Origin: Desulfuromonadaceae bacterium
GTDB taxonomy: Bacteria > Desulfobacterota > Desulfuromonadia > Geobacterales > Pseudopelobacteraceae
Length of the DNA: 45,235 nt
Assembly: GCA_028688955.1 (NCBI GenBank)
Contig: JAQTXD010000022.1
Coordinates: 1 to 45,235, forward strand
Direction: 5' to 3'
Each line of letters opens with the position of its first letter. Position 1 is the first letter of the stretch. The notes beneath the pieces were generated by a model. It was not told where the DNA came from. It searched no databases and saw nothing but the letters and a program-made list of their open reading frames with translations. Both the position numbers and the translations under genes were made by a program. Below are positions 35,783 through 44,196 of this stretch, piece after piece.

Positions 35783-36925
35783 CTAATCTGGAGGAGAGGT
35801 GCTTTGTATCAAGGGAGTTGCTTCTGAGGAAACAAGCTCGACAGTAATCGTACCAAGTGTAACTGACGTAACTATTTTTACCGGAACTTTGAACTCATCA
35901 TCGGTTATCCAGATCAGAATATCACCGGTCCTTCGAAAAATGCCTTTCGTTTTCTGAAGTGGCTTTATGACCAGAGTGTCAACATGTGTAAGGTTTGGCA
36001 GACGCACTGTTTCCTGGCGGAGAATTTCAACCGGCACCTCTGCATAGACTTCACTATCAAAAATATGGAGAGTTTCTGTTTTGCCAATGTGCAGTTGACG
36101 GTTACGCAGGTAATAGATGCCTGACAGGGTATCGAGTACCTGGTCTGAAGGGATGTAAGTAGTCAGGCTGCGATTATGCATATTGTCAAACCAGGAGACC
36201 CTTTTTTTTATCAAATTTACGGTGAACCCCTCATCACTCTTGAATGATCCTTCGTGCTGCTTAATTGATGACATGATAAATCTGCCATCAATATGGCGGG
36301 ACTCAACAATATCATCAACTGGGTATAGGCTCGATATCGCGGCATTTGATTTGACCCTCAGGGTGATCCATACTTCGCCATCCTTGTATTTTGATTCCAG
36401 TTCGGCGCTTCCGACCGGAATTCCCAGCATACTTACAAGATAGGTCAGTTTTTCATGCTGAGCAGTCAAAAAATCTCCTGCCTTCAGACGTATACCGGAC
36501 GCTATTGGAGAACGATGTTCATTTGTGACTGTAGTCGTGGAATTATTTTCATGCAGCGTTGCGGGGAGTGAATCTGTCGAGAATTCTGCTTCAGTTGGAA
36601 GTTCTGGTACTGCAGTGGACTCCGCGAGAGCATTCTGGGAGTTGTCTTCAATATGTGCTGCAGGCTCTGGGTTTTCTGCCGGACCCCGTGGCGATTTGTT
36701 TGGCTCGTTTTGAGAGTAGGTGGCTCTTCTATGACGAGACACCGGGCGAATATTCGTTTCTGACTGCTGAGATAGCTCTGCAATTAATGGTGGCGGCAGG
36801 TTTACTGGTACGGCAAACTGAATTGACCCGCACATTCTGACTAGATACAGAAAGGCAACATGTGTACACAAAGATACTGCGAGACAGGTAATGATAAAAC
36901 GCGGATTTGTGAACTTAATAATCAT
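35783..36925 (-). CDS. DUF3108 protein with N-terminal membrane anchor
   Basis: A 380-residue protein. The N-terminus has one hydrophobic segment (IITCLAVSLCTHVAFLYLV), then a low-complexity, Ser/Pro/Glu-rich spacer (residues ~45-135). The C-terminal ~240 residues form a beta-rich DUF3108-type domain (LTYLVSMLGIPVGSAELESK, DDIVESRHIDGRFIMSS). Such proteins are periplasmic and of unknown function. Geobacter relatives lie in varied contexts. The start is divergent from a DUF4124 gene. It ends 21 bases after the terminator of the cytochrome cluster, so it is a separate unit. Confidence 0.75.
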   Translation of the reverse strand: MIIKFTNPRFIITCLAVSLCTHVAFLYLVRMCGSIQFAVPVNLPPPLIAELSQQSETNIRPVSRHRRATYSQNEPNKSPRGPAENPEPAAHIEDNSQNALAESTAVPELPTEAEFSTDSLPATLHENNSTTTVTNEHRSPIASGIRLKAGDFLTAQHEKLTYLVSMLGIPVGSAELESKYKDGEVWITLRVKSNAAISSLYPVDDIVESRHIDGRFIMSSIKQHEGSFKSDEGFTVNLIKKRVSWFDNMHNRSLTTYIPSDQVLDTLSGIYYLRNRQLHIGKTETLHIFDSEVYAEVPVEILRQETVRLPNLTHVDTLVIKPLQKTKGIFRRTGDILIWITDDEFKVPVKIVTSVTLGTITVELVSSEATPLIQSTSPPD

Positions 36926-37091
36926 AACATGTCACATTTAACCAAACTTATGGTATGTTTCGCGCGATTACGTTTCTGCAAAGAGAGCGATGTCTGCCCG
37001 ATAGTTATGTACCACAAAAGCCGGTGTGCCACAAGAAACCCCGGACCTGCTGCAGGGATGAGATGATAAAGGTGAGGTGCCCTGGTTACCG

Positions 37092-37499
37092 ATGAAACAT
37101 TATGCAAAATTCAAATGGGTTGTTATTGATATGGTTACCGTCGCTGTGCTACTCAAAGCGTTCTCTTGTGAGTCAATGGTGTACATGTGGAAAGATACAT
37201 CGGGAACTCGCCATTACACGAACTGCGAATATGAAATTCCGGGTCGATACAGAGAAAAAGCGAAGCGCCTCTATCCGGAAACCGGGGATTCAGGGCAAAG
37301 CAGGTCGTCTGAGAACAGAACCGGACAAACTAATCCGGTTGTTCAGGTATCGCCGCCAGCAACTCCACAATTGAGCCACGATGGTCAGCAGCTGGAGCAT
37401 GTGGAGCGTTCCGTTTCACGATCGAGAAGGGTACGTGAGTTGTCACCAGAAAGGAGAAGGAGTAGAAATCAAGTAAGAAGAGTCGAGGAGGAAGAGTAA
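37092..37499 (+). CDS. DUF4124-domain protein
   Basis: A 135-residue protein whose N-terminal hydrophobic segment (FKWVVIDMVTVAVLLKAFS) probably serves as export signal. It is followed by VYMWKDTSGTRHYTNC, the DUF4124 beta-hairpin pattern (VYKWxDxxGxxHYT). The rest is a disordered, strongly basic tail of Arg/Ser/Glu (SRSRRVRELSPERRRSRNQ). ATG 37092 is used; GTG 37077 in the same frame is possible. It is divergent from the DUF3108 gene and followed by a terminator. Confidence 0.65.
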   Translation: MKHYAKFKWVVIDMVTVAVLLKAFSCESMVYMWKDTSGTRHYTNCEYEIPGRYREKAKRLYPETGDSGQSRSSENRTGQTNPVVQVSPPATPQLSHDGQQLEHVERSVSRSRRVRELSPERRRSRNQVRRVEEEE

Positions 37500-37599
37500 T
37501 ATCCTGATGTCGAATGTTACCGTGTCATGGAGCTATTCAAGCATTATATGAAAAAAATATTTTTGTATGGGGACTGGAATAAAATCAGCGTGGATATTC

Positions 37600-37629
37600 A
37601 ACCCCGTGACTTAAAGGAGCGGGGTTTTT
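37600..37629 (+). terminator. Terminator after the DUF4124 gene
   Basis: A 7-bp stem AACCCCG/CGGGGTT with a 13-base loop is followed by five T residues and further T-rich sequence. The long loop makes it weaker than the other terminators. Confidence 0.65.
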
Positions 37630-37728
37630 CTTTGGCAAAGAGAGCGCCGTCGCTTGGTGGTTGAGCTGAAAAACCATACCTGGATGTTTTAGATGAGGAG
37701 TTCGTTTGGGAGAAGAGTCTTATAGAAT

Positions 37729-37775
37729 TTACAAATTGTAAAATCAATTGACAATTTGTAAGGCTGCTGTATGGT
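37729..37775 (+). promoter_or_regulatory. Inverted repeat and promoter of the AAA ATPase gene
   Basis: A perfect 10-bp inverted repeat, TTACAAATTG (37729-37738) and CAATTTGTAA (37752-37761), overlaps TTGACA at 37748. Sixteen bases later is TATGGT (37770). The predicted start of transcription is about 37782, which is the A of the ATG, and there is no ribosome site, so the transcript may be leaderless. Confidence 0.55.
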
Positions 37776-37781
37776 ATTGCC

Positions 37782-38957
37782 ATGATAAGGCGTGAGGCAC
37801 AAGATACCGTATTGAAATTGGCTGAATGTTTCCCGTTTGTTGCGGTTACGGGACCTCGTCAGTCCGGCAAAACAACTCTCGTTCGTGACACATTTCCTGA
37901 TAAGCCATATATATCATTGGAAGATCCAGATGCGCGTGAGTTTGCGGATTCAGACCCACGTGGTTTTTTGGCACGCTATACTGATGGAGCAATTCTTGAT
38001 GAGGTTCAGCGTTGCCCGCAGCTTTTTTCCTACCTTCAGACACGTTCCGACCTTGACGGCAGGCAGGGTCTCTATATTTTAACCGGATCACAGCAGTTTG
38101 GTCTTCTTTCCGGCATTACCCAGTCCCTTGCCGGCAGGGTTGGCATGGTGCAACTGTTGCCATTTTCGGCTGGTGAACTGAAATTGGCAGGATTGCTCGG
38201 GGCTTCGAATGATGCTGTGCTGTTTCGGGGAATGTACCCGCCACTGTACGACCGCCCGTTGACAACAGAGCAATGGTTTCCGGGGTATGTGGCTACATTT
38301 CTTGAACGGGACGTGCGGCAGATGGTTAATATTCGGGATTTGTCGGCATTTCAGCGTTTTTTACGCCTCTGCGCCGGTCGTACCGGTCAGTTACTCAACC
38401 TCTCCTCCCTTTCCAATGATTGCGGGATAACGCATAACACCGCAAAATCCTGGATTTCAATACTGGAAGCGGGTTATATAGTGCATTTGCTGCAACCGCA
38501 CTATAAGAATTTTAACAAACGCCTGGTCAAGACCCCTAAACTTTTTTTTTATGATACGGGACTCGTTGCCTGGCTCCTTGGAATTCAGAACGAATCTCAG
38601 TTGGCTCTGCATCCCCAGAGAGGTGCTGTTTTTGAAACATGGGTTGTGGCGGAGTTGCTTAAAACCAGGTTTAATAGCGGTTTGCCGTCAAACCTGTATT
38701 TCTGGCGGGATAATACCGGCAACGAAGTTGACGTGCTTATAGACAAGGGACTCATTCTGGAACCGGTGGAAATTAAATCTGGCCAAACCGTTACAGCAGA
38801 TTCTTTTGCAGGGTTGCGCAAATTTAGTACGTTGGCCGGTAAAACAGCAGGTCGCGCCAAGCTCTTGTATGGTGGCAATGAGCGGCAAGAACGCCTGGAT
38901 GTGGATGTCTTGCCATGGTCAGCTGCTGCAGGTATTTTAAATAATGAGAGCGATTGA
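37782..38957 (+). CDS. AAA ATPase of the DUF4143 family
   Basis: A 391-residue ATP-binding protein. Walker A is GPRQSGKTT (~residues 24-32), Walker B is AILDEV near residue 72, and the sensor-like ILTGSQQFGL follows. The second half is the DUF4143 domain with a nuclease-like fold (FYDTGLVAWLLGI, YFWRDNTGNEVDVLID, VEIKSG). The EVD...VEIKSG pattern is the PD-(D/E)XK core common in this family. Members are widespread accessory genes with no agreed role, and defence or toxin-antitoxin links have been suggested. It overlaps no neighbour and has its own promoter with an inverted repeat. The start has no Shine-Dalgarno. Confidence 0.85.
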   Translation: MIRREAQDTVLKLAECFPFVAVTGPRQSGKTTLVRDTFPDKPYISLEDPDAREFADSDPRGFLARYTDGAILDEVQRCPQLFSYLQTRSDLDGRQGLYILTGSQQFGLLSGITQSLAGRVGMVQLLPFSAGELKLAGLLGASNDAVLFRGMYPPLYDRPLTTEQWFPGYVATFLERDVRQMVNIRDLSAFQRFLRLCAGRTGQLLNLSSLSNDCGITHNTAKSWISILEAGYIVHLLQPHYKNFNKRLVKTPKLFFYDTGLVAWLLGIQNESQLALHPQRGAVFETWVVAELLKTRFNSGLPSNLYFWRDNTGNEVDVLIDKGLILEPVEIKSGQTVTADSFAGLRKFSTLAGKTAGRAKLLYGGNERQERLDVDVLPWSAAAGILNNESD

Positions 38958-38959
38958 GA

Positions 38960-39898
38960 ATGAATAAAATTATCCGATACCTGCTGCTTGCACTATCCGC
39001 GTATCTGGCATATATCGGGATTTCTATGGCAGTAATGCCACCGGTTTCCGATCTGGCTGACAGGAAATTCTCTACAACTATTCAGGTAAAGGACTGGCAG
39101 GGGGAATATCACCCCTTTGTCGTCGGCCCGAAGAACCGTACCTGGACGCCTTCCGGGCGCATTCCGGCCGAGATGAAGTGGGCGGTGATTCTGGCGGAAG
39201 ACTCTAACTTTTACAAACATGAAGGCTTTGATGTCAAAGCCATCAAAAATGCCATCAAGTATGATCTGGAGAAGAAAAGCCTCAAGCGTGGTGCTTCGAC
39301 AATTACCCAGCAGACTGCGAAGAACCTTTTTCTTTCACGAGAAAAGTCAATCACCCGCAAGCTGAAGGAAATATATCTGGCGTACCGGATGGAGCAGGAG
39401 TTGACAAAAGGGCGCATTATTGAGCTGTACCTGAACGTGGTCGAACTGGGGCCGATGGTGTACGGTATCGGTCACGGAGCGCAGTACTATTTCGGCAAGC
39501 AGGCGTCGGCGCTGACGCCGCGAGAGTGCGCGTTTCTGGCCGCGATGCTTCCCGGTCCGCGTATTGCGTATAACCCCTACAAGAACCTCGATAAAGTGCT
39601 GAAACGTTCGGACATGATTTTGCGGTTGCTGCGCCAGAAGGGTGTCCTTGGTGAAGGCGAATATCAGGCTGCCCTTGCACAGTCTCCAAATGTGGGGCGC
39701 ATGCAGCAGCAGGTCGATGAACTCATCAGTACTCCGCCAGTGTTCTCATCGCCGTCGACAGCCCGGAAGGATGATGGAGTAAAAGAGACAGAACCGGTGG
39801 GTGAAAAACCGGTAGAAGCGGGGGGCACAGCACCGGAACCGTCGAAAGAAAATTCTCCATCTTCTTCACAACCTAATGAAAGTACTGAAAAAAAATGA
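38960..39898 (+). CDS. mtgA: Monofunctional peptidoglycan transglycosylase
   Basis: A 312-residue GT51 glycosyltransferase polymerising lipid II into glycan strands. An N-terminal membrane anchor ([22 protein letters not shown]) is followed by the catalytic [13 protein letters not shown], then [31 protein letters not shown] and [10 protein letters not shown], all family motifs. There is no transpeptidase domain. The C-terminal ~70 residues are Pro/Ser/Glu-rich and unlike the ~240-residue standard enzyme, so this is an extended version. ATG 38960 is preferred over TTG 38954. It overlaps the rlmN start by four bases. Confidence 0.92.
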   Translation: MNKIIRYLLLALSAYLAYIGISMAVMPPVSDLADRKFSTTIQVKDWQGEYHPFVVGPKNRTWTPSGRIPAEMKWAVILAEDSNFYKHEGFDVKAIKNAIKYDLEKKSLKRGASTITQQTAKNLFLSREKSITRKLKEIYLAYRMEQELTKGRIIELYLNVVELGPMVYGIGHGAQYYFGKQASALTPRECAFLAAMLPGPRIAYNPYKNLDKVLKRSDMILRLLRQKGVLGEGEYQAALAQSPNVGRMQQQVDELISTPPVFSSPSTARKDDGVKETEPVGEKPVEAGGTAPEPSKENSPSSSQPNESTEKK

Positions 39899-41040
39899 TG
39901 CCTAAAACCGACCTTAAAAACTTCCCGCTTCCTGTTCTGGAGCAGTTCCTGAAAGGACAGGGGAAAGAACGTTTTCGTGCTCTCCAGGTGTTCAAGTGGA
40001 TTTATCAACAGGATGCTCACGGCTTTGATGAGATGACCAATATCTCGAAGGCGCTTCGTCTGGAACTGTCCGAAACGGCGACTATCAGCAACCTTGAACC
40101 GGAAGCGGTGGAACAGGGAAGTGATGGTACCCGTAAGTATCTCTTCCCACTGGCGGATGGCAACAGCGTCGAATCGGTACTGATCCCGATAGAAGGACGC
40201 AATACCCTCTGCATCTCTTCTCAGGTCGGCTGTGCGATGGCCTGTGAATTCTGTCTTACCGGCACCTTCAAACTCACCCGAAACCTGACCACTGCCGAAA
40301 TTGTCAATCAGATAATGGCCGTCAAGCGGGACTTGATTGCCAATCCGCCGGCGTTGAAGGCAAATGCGGGACACGCTGCAGACCTGATTGATGACTGTGA
40401 GGATGGCGAAGACGATGAACCGGTATCACCGGCAACCATCCGTAACATTGTGATGATGGGGATGGGTGAGCCGCTGCATAATCTGGATAATGTCATCCCT
40501 GCCATCCAGATTATGATTGACGGCAACGGTCTGCAGCTTTCAAACCGTCGGGTTACTGTTTCTACCTGTGGTCTGGTGCCGGAAATGGAGCGGTTGGGGC
40601 GTGAGATTCCCAATGTCAATCTGGCGGTGTCATTGAATGCCACAACTGACGAACTGCGCAACCGCATCATGCCGGTCAACCGCTCATTTCCGCTGAAAGA
40701 ACTTTTGAACGCCTGTCGGAAGTTTCCGCTGCCCGGTCGCCGTAAAGTCACTTTCGAGTATGTCATGATGGGTGGTGTTAACGATTCGCCTGAGGACGCC
40801 AAGCGGCTACTGCGGCTGATCAGTGACATTCCCAACAAGGTGAACCTGATCCCGTTTAATGAACATGAGGGGTGTGGATTTAAGGCGCCGACACAGGCAG
40901 CTATCGATGCCTTCCATACCTATCTGATCGATCGACATGTGACGGTCATTACGCGAGACAGTCGGGGCGGGGATATCTCTGCGGCGTGCGGTCAGTTGAA
41001 GGGAAAGCTGGAGAATAAAAGGGCAGGGGAAAAATCATAA
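39895..41040 (+). CDS. rlmN: 23S rRNA (adenine2503-C2) methyltransferase
   Basis: A 381-residue radical SAM enzyme methylating A2503 of 23S rRNA, and tRNA A37 in many bacteria. The [4Fe-4S] ligands are Cys113, Cys117 and Cys120 in [10 protein letters not shown]. The mechanistic cysteines are the STCGL residue near 224 and the C-terminal SAACGQL near 368. A notable feature is an acidic insertion ([15 protein letters not shown], ~residues 162-178) between the cluster motif and the [11 protein letters not shown]-binding motif. It starts inside the end of mtgA; ATG 39895 or 39898 are both possible. Confidence 0.95.
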   Translation: MMPKTDLKNFPLPVLEQFLKGQGKERFRALQVFKWIYQQDAHGFDEMTNISKALRLELSETATISNLEPEAVEQGSDGTRKYLFPLADGNSVESVLIPIEGRNTLCISSQVGCAMACEFCLTGTFKLTRNLTTAEIVNQIMAVKRDLIANPPALKANAGHAADLIDDCEDGEDDEPVSPATIRNIVMMGMGEPLHNLDNVIPAIQIMIDGNGLQLSNRRVTVSTCGLVPEMERLGREIPNVNLAVSLNATTDELRNRIMPVNRSFPLKELLNACRKFPLPGRRKVTFEYVMMGGVNDSPEDAKRLLRLISDIPNKVNLIPFNEHEGCGFKAPTQAAIDAFHTYLIDRHVTVITRDSRGGDISAACGQLKGKLENKRAGEKS

Positions 41041-41050
41041 ACGTATCTGA

Positions 41051-41196
41051 AACACAGAGCAACCGAGCGACGGAGCAATCAAAGATTCGACAAAAAAAGG
41101 AAGGCCCCTGATAATTTAAAATCATCAGGGGCCTCTTGTTGTGCTGATAACAGCATTTTTATTGTGTACTTCTCAGTTGCTCCGTTGCTCAGTGTT
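41051..41196. repeat. Inverted octamer-array element D, enclosing a terminator
   Basis: The left arm from 41051 (AACACAGAGCAACCGAGC...) and the reverse complement of the right arm ending near 41197 (AACACTGAGCAACGGAGC...) agree at most positions over ~27 bases, with an 8-bp GAGCAAC-type period. The enclosed 85 bases hold a bidirectional terminator. Confidence 0.6.
41102..41134. terminator. Bidirectional terminator between rlmN and the helicase gene
   Basis: The arms AGGCCCCTGAT and ATCAGGGGCCT form an 11-bp stem. On the minus strand a T-run (plus-strand A-run at 41092-41098) follows, fitting termination of the convergent helicase gene. Confidence 0.8.
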
Positions 41197-41207
41197 TCCA
41201 GTAAGCA

Positions 41208-42557
41208 TTACGCCTGCGGACGACGAGAACGGTATTCAATTACCGGTTCGTGCCGGGCTGCGGGAGCAGTGCGTGGTTTTTGTCCCGCCGGCTTGGCTGA
41301 CTTGTTCCATGGTTTTGCCTGTCCGTCACGCCCTGTTGCTGGCTTGCCAAAGCGTCCGGTCGGTCCACCAGGGCCGCTTTTGCGGGGTCCGCCGCTCCGT
41401 CCGGCTGGCTTCCTGATTGAGGTAGATGGCTCGAAGCCGGCAATCTGCAGTTCCGGCAGACGTTTGCCGATGAAGCGCTCAATGCGTTCCAGATAATTGC
41501 GCTCGCCGGCAGAGGCAAACGAAATAGCAATTCCGGTTGCGCCGGCACGACCGGTACGTCCGATACGGTGGACATAATCTTCGGCAAAACGTGGCAGGTC
41601 AAAGTTGATAACATGGCTGATGCCGTTTACGTCCAGGCCACGAGCTGCAACATCAGTGGCGACAAGCAGGCGGATACCGCCGCGACGCATGCGATCAATG
41701 GTCTTGTTGCGGGCCATCTGGGTCATATCGCCGTGCAGTGCCGCCGCGGGGTAGCCGTTGCGGGAAAGTTCACGGGATAACTCATCGGCATCGCGCTTGG
41801 TAGCGGAAAAGATAATTGCGCGGGTCAGTTCGGAATCGCTGACGAGATGATTAAGCAGTTCTTTTTTGTGATTGAGGTTGTCGGTGACATGAAGACGCTG
41901 CTCAATCAGTGCGTGTGATGAGGTGCTGACGGCCAGTTGAATCCGTTTCGGCTCCCGCATCATTTTTTCTGCCAGCCGGGCGATGTCGCCTTCCATGGTT
42001 GCGGTGAACATGAGGGTCTGGCGCTCGGAAGGAGTGCGCTCAACGATCTTGTTGATGTCTTCGCTGAAACCCATGTCCAGCATACGGTCGGCCTCATCAA
42101 GGACCAGCATTTCCAGACGATCTAGGCGGATACTGCCGCGTTCGATATGATCGACAAGGCGTCCGGGTGTGGCGACGATGATGTCAACAGGTGCTGAAAG
42201 CAGGCGCAGCTGTTCACGATAGGGCATGCCGCCCAGCAGTGTGCCGCAACGGGGACGGATACCGCGACCGTAGTTACGGGCAGATTCCATTACCTGGCCG
42301 GCAAGTTCGCGTGTTGGTGCCAATACAAGAATGCGTGGCCCTTTGCCTGGTTTGGTTGATTTTTTTGTCAGCAATTCAAGTGCCGGCAATACGAATGCAG
42401 CGGTCTTGCCGGTACCGGTCTGAGCAGTAGCAATTACATCGTGCCCTGAGAGCACGAGAGGGATTGATTGTTCCTGAATGGGGGTTGGGGTTGTGTAACC
42501 ACAGGCGGTAATCGCCGAGAGGATGGCCGGATTAAGGCCCAGTTCTTCAAACGTCAT
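41208..42557 (-). CDS. DEAD-box RNA helicase, RhlE-like
   Basis: A 449-residue ATP-dependent RNA helicase. The Q-motif region is PTPIQEQSIP, Walker A AQTGTGKT is at residues 45-52, PTRELA at 81-86, DEAD at 154-157 and FTAT at 184-187. HRIGRTGRAG is near residue 340. A ~80-residue Arg/Gly/Pro-rich basic C-tail suits RNA contact, as in RhlE. ATG 42557 follows AGGA and begins MTFEELGL, the family start; the frame continuing to 42638 is not needed. A promoter ~230 bases upstream gives a long leader, as often seen for cold-responsive helicases. Confidence 0.92.
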   Translation of the reverse strand: MTFEELGLNPAILSAITACGYTTPTPIQEQSIPLVLSGHDVIATAQTGTGKTAAFVLPALELLTKKSTKPGKGPRILVLAPTRELAGQVMESARNYGRGIRPRCGTLLGGMPYREQLRLLSAPVDIIVATPGRLVDHIERGSIRLDRLEMLVLDEADRMLDMGFSEDINKIVERTPSERQTLMFTATMEGDIARLAEKMMREPKRIQLAVSTSSHALIEQRLHVTDNLNHKKELLNHLVSDSELTRAIIFSATKRDADELSRELSRNGYPAAALHGDMTQMARNKTIDRMRRGGIRLLVATDVAARGLDVNGISHVINFDLPRFAEDYVHRIGRTGRAGATGIAISFASAGERNYLERIERFIGKRLPELQIAGFEPSTSIRKPAGRSGGPRKSGPGGPTGRFGKPATGRDGQAKPWNKSAKPAGQKPRTAPAARHEPVIEYRSRRPQA

Positions 42558-42788
42558 GATGATTCCTTTTCTGGGAGCGGTGTAAAGACAGAAGCGCACA
42601 CGAACCGGGGAATCAAACAGATGACTCCAGGAAGGCAAAAGGCAGTTACGTGCGGGCAGACAATAAATCTTCGCCTGCCGAACGGTCTGCTTGTTTCAAT
42701 CGAGGATTGAAGATACAGGGGGGGCAGAATGCGATGATCAAAAGAGAAACAACGGACACCATACCGCTGCTTCTTGCAGGTTCAACAG
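42558..42788 (-). other. Long 5' leader of the helicase gene
   Basis: About 230 bases separate the predicted transcription start near 42788 from ATG 42557. Inside is a perfect 7-bp hairpin, TTCAATC-gag-GATTGAA (42695-42711). No open frame or other gene is visible. Long structured leaders on DEAD-box helicase genes usually mean autoregulation or cold control; here that is inference. Confidence 0.45.
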
Positions 42789-42794
42789 TCCGAC

Positions 42795-42823
42795 ACTATA
42801 GATGCGTTATTTCTCAAATGCAA
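42795..42823 (-). promoter_or_regulatory. Sigma-70 promoter of the DEAD-box helicase gene
   Basis: On the minus strand TTGCAT and TATAGT are separated by exactly 17 bases. This is the best promoter match in the window. Confidence 0.6.
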
Positions 42824-42941
42824 GTATTAATTTCATTGTGATGTCACCAGACCCCGTATACATCAGATTCTGCCCTTGTGCATTACTCCTTCGTCGTGAT
42901 ACTTTCAGCGATCTAATTCAAGCCGTATCAAGGAGAAACGC

Positions 42942-44054
42942 GTGGCTAAACAGTTCGTCAATCATATAAAAGATCGTGACCCGGTACATGCCGTATTTCT
43001 GGTAAAAGATAAAATTCTGGCCATGGCAAAGAACGGCAAGCCATATATGAACCTGCGCCTGATGGATAAGAGCGGCGATATTGAAGCCAAGGTCTGGGAC
43101 AATACGGAGGTACTGGACAAGCAGTTTGACAAGGATGACTTCGTCAGCGTCCGTGGCAAGGCTTCGGTATATATGAACAAAATGCAGGTGGTGATTGCCG
43201 AAATTACCAAGGTTCCTGAAGAACAGGTCGTTCTGGCAGATTTTCTGCCGGAATCACCGCGCGACGGTGCTGAAATGCGTCAGGAACTGATCGATGTTGT
43301 CGCCGCTCTTACCAACCCTCATCTGAAGGGGTTGATGGACGCTTTCCTTGCTGATGAACCGTTTATGAACCTGTACTGCCAGGCTCCGGCCGCCAAGGGA
43401 ATGCACCACGTATATCTGGGTGGGTTGCTGGAACATTCGCTGTCATTGGTTAAGCTGACAAAAACCATTGTGCCGTTGTACGGCGGTGGAATACATGAGG
43501 ATCTGCTGGTTGTGGGATCGCTGCTGCATGATGTCGGCAAAATTTACGAGATGAGTTTCGGGAGGTCATTTGACTATACCGACGCGGGTAAACTGCTGGG
43601 GCATATCACCATCGGCGTGGAGCTGGTGGATGAAAAAATCCGTCAGGTGGATGGGTTCCCCCGCGAACTTGCTTTGCTGCTCAAACATATGCTGCTTTCC
43701 CACCATGGTCAGTACGAATACGGTTCGCCCAAACGCCCCAAGACGATAGAAGCAACTATTCTTAACTATCTGGATGATATGGATTCAAAAATAAACGGTA
43801 TTCGTGCCCATATAGCAAAAGAGACCGCCTCAACGTCACGCTGGACGGCGCATCATCGCTTGTATGACCGCTATTTTTTCAAGAGTAACGGAATGGATGG
43901 GGAGATGGGCGATGGGCAGGAGGTGGAGTGCGTGGAGGATGAAACCTGTCAGCCGGCACCTCCTGAGCCATGCGTTAAGCCGAAGGAGCGACCGGAGCGG
44001 CAATCGTTTATCAACCAGCCACTGAAGGCACTGGAAAATCTGAAATTGTTTTAG
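42942..44054 (+). CDS. OB-fold/HD-domain exoribonuclease, YhaM-like
   Basis: A 370-residue cytoplasmic protein. Residues ~15-95 form an OB-fold nucleic-acid-binding domain (NLRLMDKSGDIEAKVWD), as in YhaM. Residues ~155-320 form an HD domain: LLEHSLS with His165, then HDVGK at 196-200 and HHGQYEYG. YhaM family members are 3'-5' exoribonucleases/exodeoxyribonucleases. The C-terminal ~55 residues are Pro/Glu/Cys-rich and probably disordered. GTG 42942 has AAGGAG 6 bases upstream. It is divergent from the helicase gene, and the two share a ~380-bp region. Confidence 0.85.
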   Translation: MAKQFVNHIKDRDPVHAVFLVKDKILAMAKNGKPYMNLRLMDKSGDIEAKVWDNTEVLDKQFDKDDFVSVRGKASVYMNKMQVVIAEITKVPEEQVVLADFLPESPRDGAEMRQELIDVVAALTNPHLKGLMDAFLADEPFMNLYCQAPAAKGMHHVYLGGLLEHSLSLVKLTKTIVPLYGGGIHEDLLVVGSLLHDVGKIYEMSFGRSFDYTDAGKLLGHITIGVELVDEKIRQVDGFPRELALLLKHMLLSHHGQYEYGSPKRPKTIEATILNYLDDMDSKINGIRAHIAKETASTSRWTAHHRLYDRYFFKSNGMDGEMGDGQEVECVEDETCQPAPPEPCVKPKERPERQSFINQPLKALENLKLF

Positions 44055-44080
44055 CCGAAATCAGTACCGGAAAACCGGCA

Positions 44081-44174
44081 TCACACGGAGCCACGGAGTC
44101 ATATAGAACGTCAAAGCTGCAAAGAATCGAACTTTTGCCTTTGCTGTTCTCCGTGTCTTCATGCCTCCGTGTGA
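44081..44174. repeat. Short inverted octamer-array element E
   Basis: The left arm TCACACGGAGCCACGGAG (44081-44098) and the reverse complement of the right arm (44148-44174, TCACACGGAGGCATGAAG) share the first ten bases and the 8-bp period of CACGGAG. It sits between the YhaM-like gene and the convergent NtrC-type gene. Confidence 0.6.
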
Positions 44175-44196
44175 AACTGATTTTGAAGGTAGTAAT

